Shown piece after piece: positions 62,738 through 64,000 of a DNA stretch of 64,000 bases. The position numbers and the translations under genes were made by a program. How positions within the stretch are numbered: the stretch's first letter is position 1; every line of letters begins with the position of its first letter. The notes beneath the pieces were generated by a model. It did no database searches, was not told where the DNA came from, and worked only from the letters and a program-made list of their open reading frames with translations. Origin of the DNA: Alicyclobacillus pomorum DSM 14955 (lineage in GTDB: Bacteria; Bacillota; Bacilli; Alicyclobacillales; Alicyclobacillaceae); contig NZ_AXAR01000008.1 of assembly GCF_000472905.1 (NCBI RefSeq), forward strand, positions 1-64,000, in the 5' to 3' direction.

Positions 62738-63148
62738 TTTCAATGCCCATGCTCTGCCTTTGCAATATGCTTCCCCTCTCTCCATCGGGCCGGAGATAGG
62801 GGAGTGTAACATGGGTGACGTATCCCGGTAAGACGGCATATCGGTCACAATATACAGGCACTTCGATTTTGGAGAACACGCTCTAGATGTTTGACCGCCG
62901 GTGTAACGATGGAGATAAATTGAGCTTCTCGTAGCCGGCGAGAGGCCGGACTCGTTTTAACATAACCTGCTCCACCGCTGTGAAGTGCACCCGCTGTCGA
63001 AGCTTCCAAGGCAAGGTATGCACCGGCGGACACCGGTAAATTGTTGAGAAGATAGCGGTTTCAAGGCGAATCTAGAAAGTTCTGTCATAGTTGAAGTGCT
63101 ATGCTCAAAATGCTCGCTTAAAACATACAAAAGAGGGGTCGATGGAGC
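62738..63148 (-). other. Intergenic region with a possible short minus-strand frame
   Basis: A 62-codon minus-strand frame (62845-63033, GTG start) contains a striking Ala/Gly stretch (SAGAYLALEASTAG) but has no clear binding site. It may be a remnant of a longer gene, since the frame stays open about 13 further codons upstream. Confidence 0.25.
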
Positions 63149-63679
63149 ATGGCATCAAAGGTTTTGGCAACAGCTGCTGGAGTTATTGTTGCAGCATCTC
63201 TCGGATTGGCTGGTTGTGGTACAGATAACACCGCAAATAACACATCTAGCGCATCTACAAACCAAACCGCGACGACAGCGGCGAAAGCGACAAAAACAGA
63301 TAAAAATACCGATTTGAAAACAAGTGCGAATGCATCCGCTACGGTAACACTGAGTCCATCGAAGGACAGCAAGGTGAAAGGTACAGCTACTTTGACGCTG
63401 GATCCGAAAACGCACGAGTTAACCGTTGTCGTGAAAGCCTCCGGTTTAGCACCGAACAGTGTACACCCAGAACATATTCACACTGGAACGACTGCAAAAC
63501 CAGGTGCAGAGGTTTATGCTTTGGCAAATCTAACTGCGGACAAAAATGGTGACGCAACTTCTACAACCGTCATTAAGGGTGTGAAAAACATCCCGGCAAG
63601 CGGTTGGGTCATCCTTGTTCATCAAGGTCCTAAGGACGTAAAAGTTATCGCCAGCGGCGATGTGAAGACGACAAAGTAA
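63149..63679 (+). CDS. CHRD-domain lipoprotein
   Basis: A 176-residue lipoprotein: lipobox LGLAGC (Cys at about 23), a Thr/Asn/Ala/Lys-rich linker (25-60), then a CHRD-like beta-sandwich with VKASGLAPNSVHPEHIHTG, a metal-like HxxHxH arrangement, and IPASGWVILVHQGP. The role of bacterial CHRD proteins is unsettled. ATG 63149 follows AGAGGGG. Monocistronic, with its own terminator. Confidence 0.9.
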   Translation: MASKVLATAAGVIVAASLGLAGCGTDNTANNTSSASTNQTATTAAKATKTDKNTDLKTSANASATVTLSPSKDSKVKGTATLTLDPKTHELTVVVKASGLAPNSVHPEHIHTGTTAKPGAEVYALANLTADKNGDATSTTVIKGVKNIPASGWVILVHQGPKDVKVIASGDVKTTK

Positions 63680-63686
63680 ATTGACA

Positions 63687-63723
63687 AAACAAAGGCACCC
63701 TGACTGGGTGCCTTTGTTTTTGA
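63687..63723 (+). terminator. Terminator of the CHRD gene
   Basis: CAAAGGCACCC / GGGTGCCTTTG around TGACT, followed by TTTTTG. Confidence 0.9.
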
Positions 63724-63830
63724 TGAATATTCGCATCGCAGTACTCCCCAAACTACCGCGGAAAAGGGGCTGTGGGCTGTGATGGGTTCATCTCTAGGCT
63801 CGTCATCTTTTCACCACAGTCAGTCGTCGA

Positions 63831-63998
63831 CTAACTTATTTCTCTTTGTCGAAGAGATTTCCGCTCGATAATACGTTTTAGGCGCTCGTGAAATTTCAAG
63901 AGGTTGATGCGTGCTTCTTCGGCCTCTGAACTCGACGGACGGAGATGGTTCAATCCCCAAGATTCAACCAACACACTCAGAACCTGATGATAATACTG
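63831..63998 (-). CDS. C-terminal end of an unknown gene entering from the right
   Basis: A minus-strand frame open at the window edge encodes 55 residues rich in Arg, Glu and Leu (EAEEARINLLKFHERLKRI) and stops at 63831. It is helical and soluble; no family can be told from this piece. Confidence 0.45.
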   Translation of the reverse strand, partial: QYYHQVLSVLVESWGLNHLRPSSSEAEEARINLLKFHERLKRIIERKSLRQREIS

Positions 63999-64000
63999 TT

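Noticed and set aside
1-64000. CRISPR arrays, tRNA or rRNA genes, prophage or replication origin
   Set aside because: No regularly spaced repeats, no tRNA-like cloverleaf or T-loop signature, no phage genes and no DnaA-box cluster were seen on reading both strands.

Overview
The window looks like a chromosomal segment of a spore-forming Bacillota of the Bacillus/Alicyclobacillus type. The evidence is gene content only: Firmicutes-type ribosome binding sites with frequent TTG and GTG starts, T-box leaders, two c-di-AMP riboswitches, an M-box, KimA, YuzB-, YwnA/YwnB- and YojN/YojO-like genes, and a BirA operator. There is no rRNA or tRNA here, and the genus (Alicyclobacillaceae is my guess) is inference.

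Layout. 1-2.7 kb is a rearranged, gene-poor patchwork. It holds a small helical protein and a broken copy of it, two diverged copies of a structured cassette ending in a tiny one-helix membrane peptide, a third tiny membrane peptide between two nearly identical hairpins, and an IS256-type transposase remnant. 2.7-8.4 kb holds a phosphodiester glycosidase, a c-di-AMP riboswitch before an unknown 53-residue ORF, an acyl-CoA synthetase, and a second c-di-AMP riboswitch on an NlpC/P60 wall hydrolase. 8.7-16.7 kb has an MFS drug exporter and a minus-strand sugar operon (LacI regulator, binding protein, two permeases, amylo-1,6-glucosidase-like enzyme) with twin LacI operators. 17-23.4 kb is a ugp-type operon (ATPase, glycerophosphodiesterase, binding protein, two permeases) behind an SMR exporter and facing a GbsR-like regulator.

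23.5-28.7 kb carries a TVP38 protein, release factor 3, a thioredoxin-reductase-like protein, a frameshifted polysaccharide deacetylase and a 5'-truncated wrbA. 28.8-30.6 kb is a Phe-specific tandem T-box leader (two complete units plus a third remnant) before DAHP synthase and chorismate mutase. 31-38.6 kb holds a two-gene chromate transporter, a YuzB-like protein, a MoxR ATPase/VWA pair, a two-component system and a SHOCT protein. 38.7-44 kb has kimA, ddl and murF.

44.1-53.2 kb has a quinone reductase gene with an amber stop, a LOG-like protein, a DsbA-like protein, an SDR, bioB under a BirA operator, a sugar porter, and a csoR-copA-copZ cluster in which copA is broken. 53.2-64 kb holds membrane and lipoprotein genes, an Nramp-family protein whose sequence and M-box leader point to magnesium uptake, ywnB/ywnA-like genes, a Fur/PerR-like regulator beside a thioredoxin-like operon, TerC-like and YitT genes, and a CHRD lipoprotein.

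The main themes are RNA-level control (c-di-AMP x2, M-box, Phe T-box x2 plus remnant, candidate structured RNA x2) and ongoing gene decay (copA, wrbA, quinone reductase, deacetylase, IS256). The strongest candidates for something undescribed are the duplicated RNA/tiny-membrane-peptide cassette at the left end, the leader ORF between the M-box terminator and the Nramp gene, and the small ORF governed by the first c-di-AMP riboswitch.
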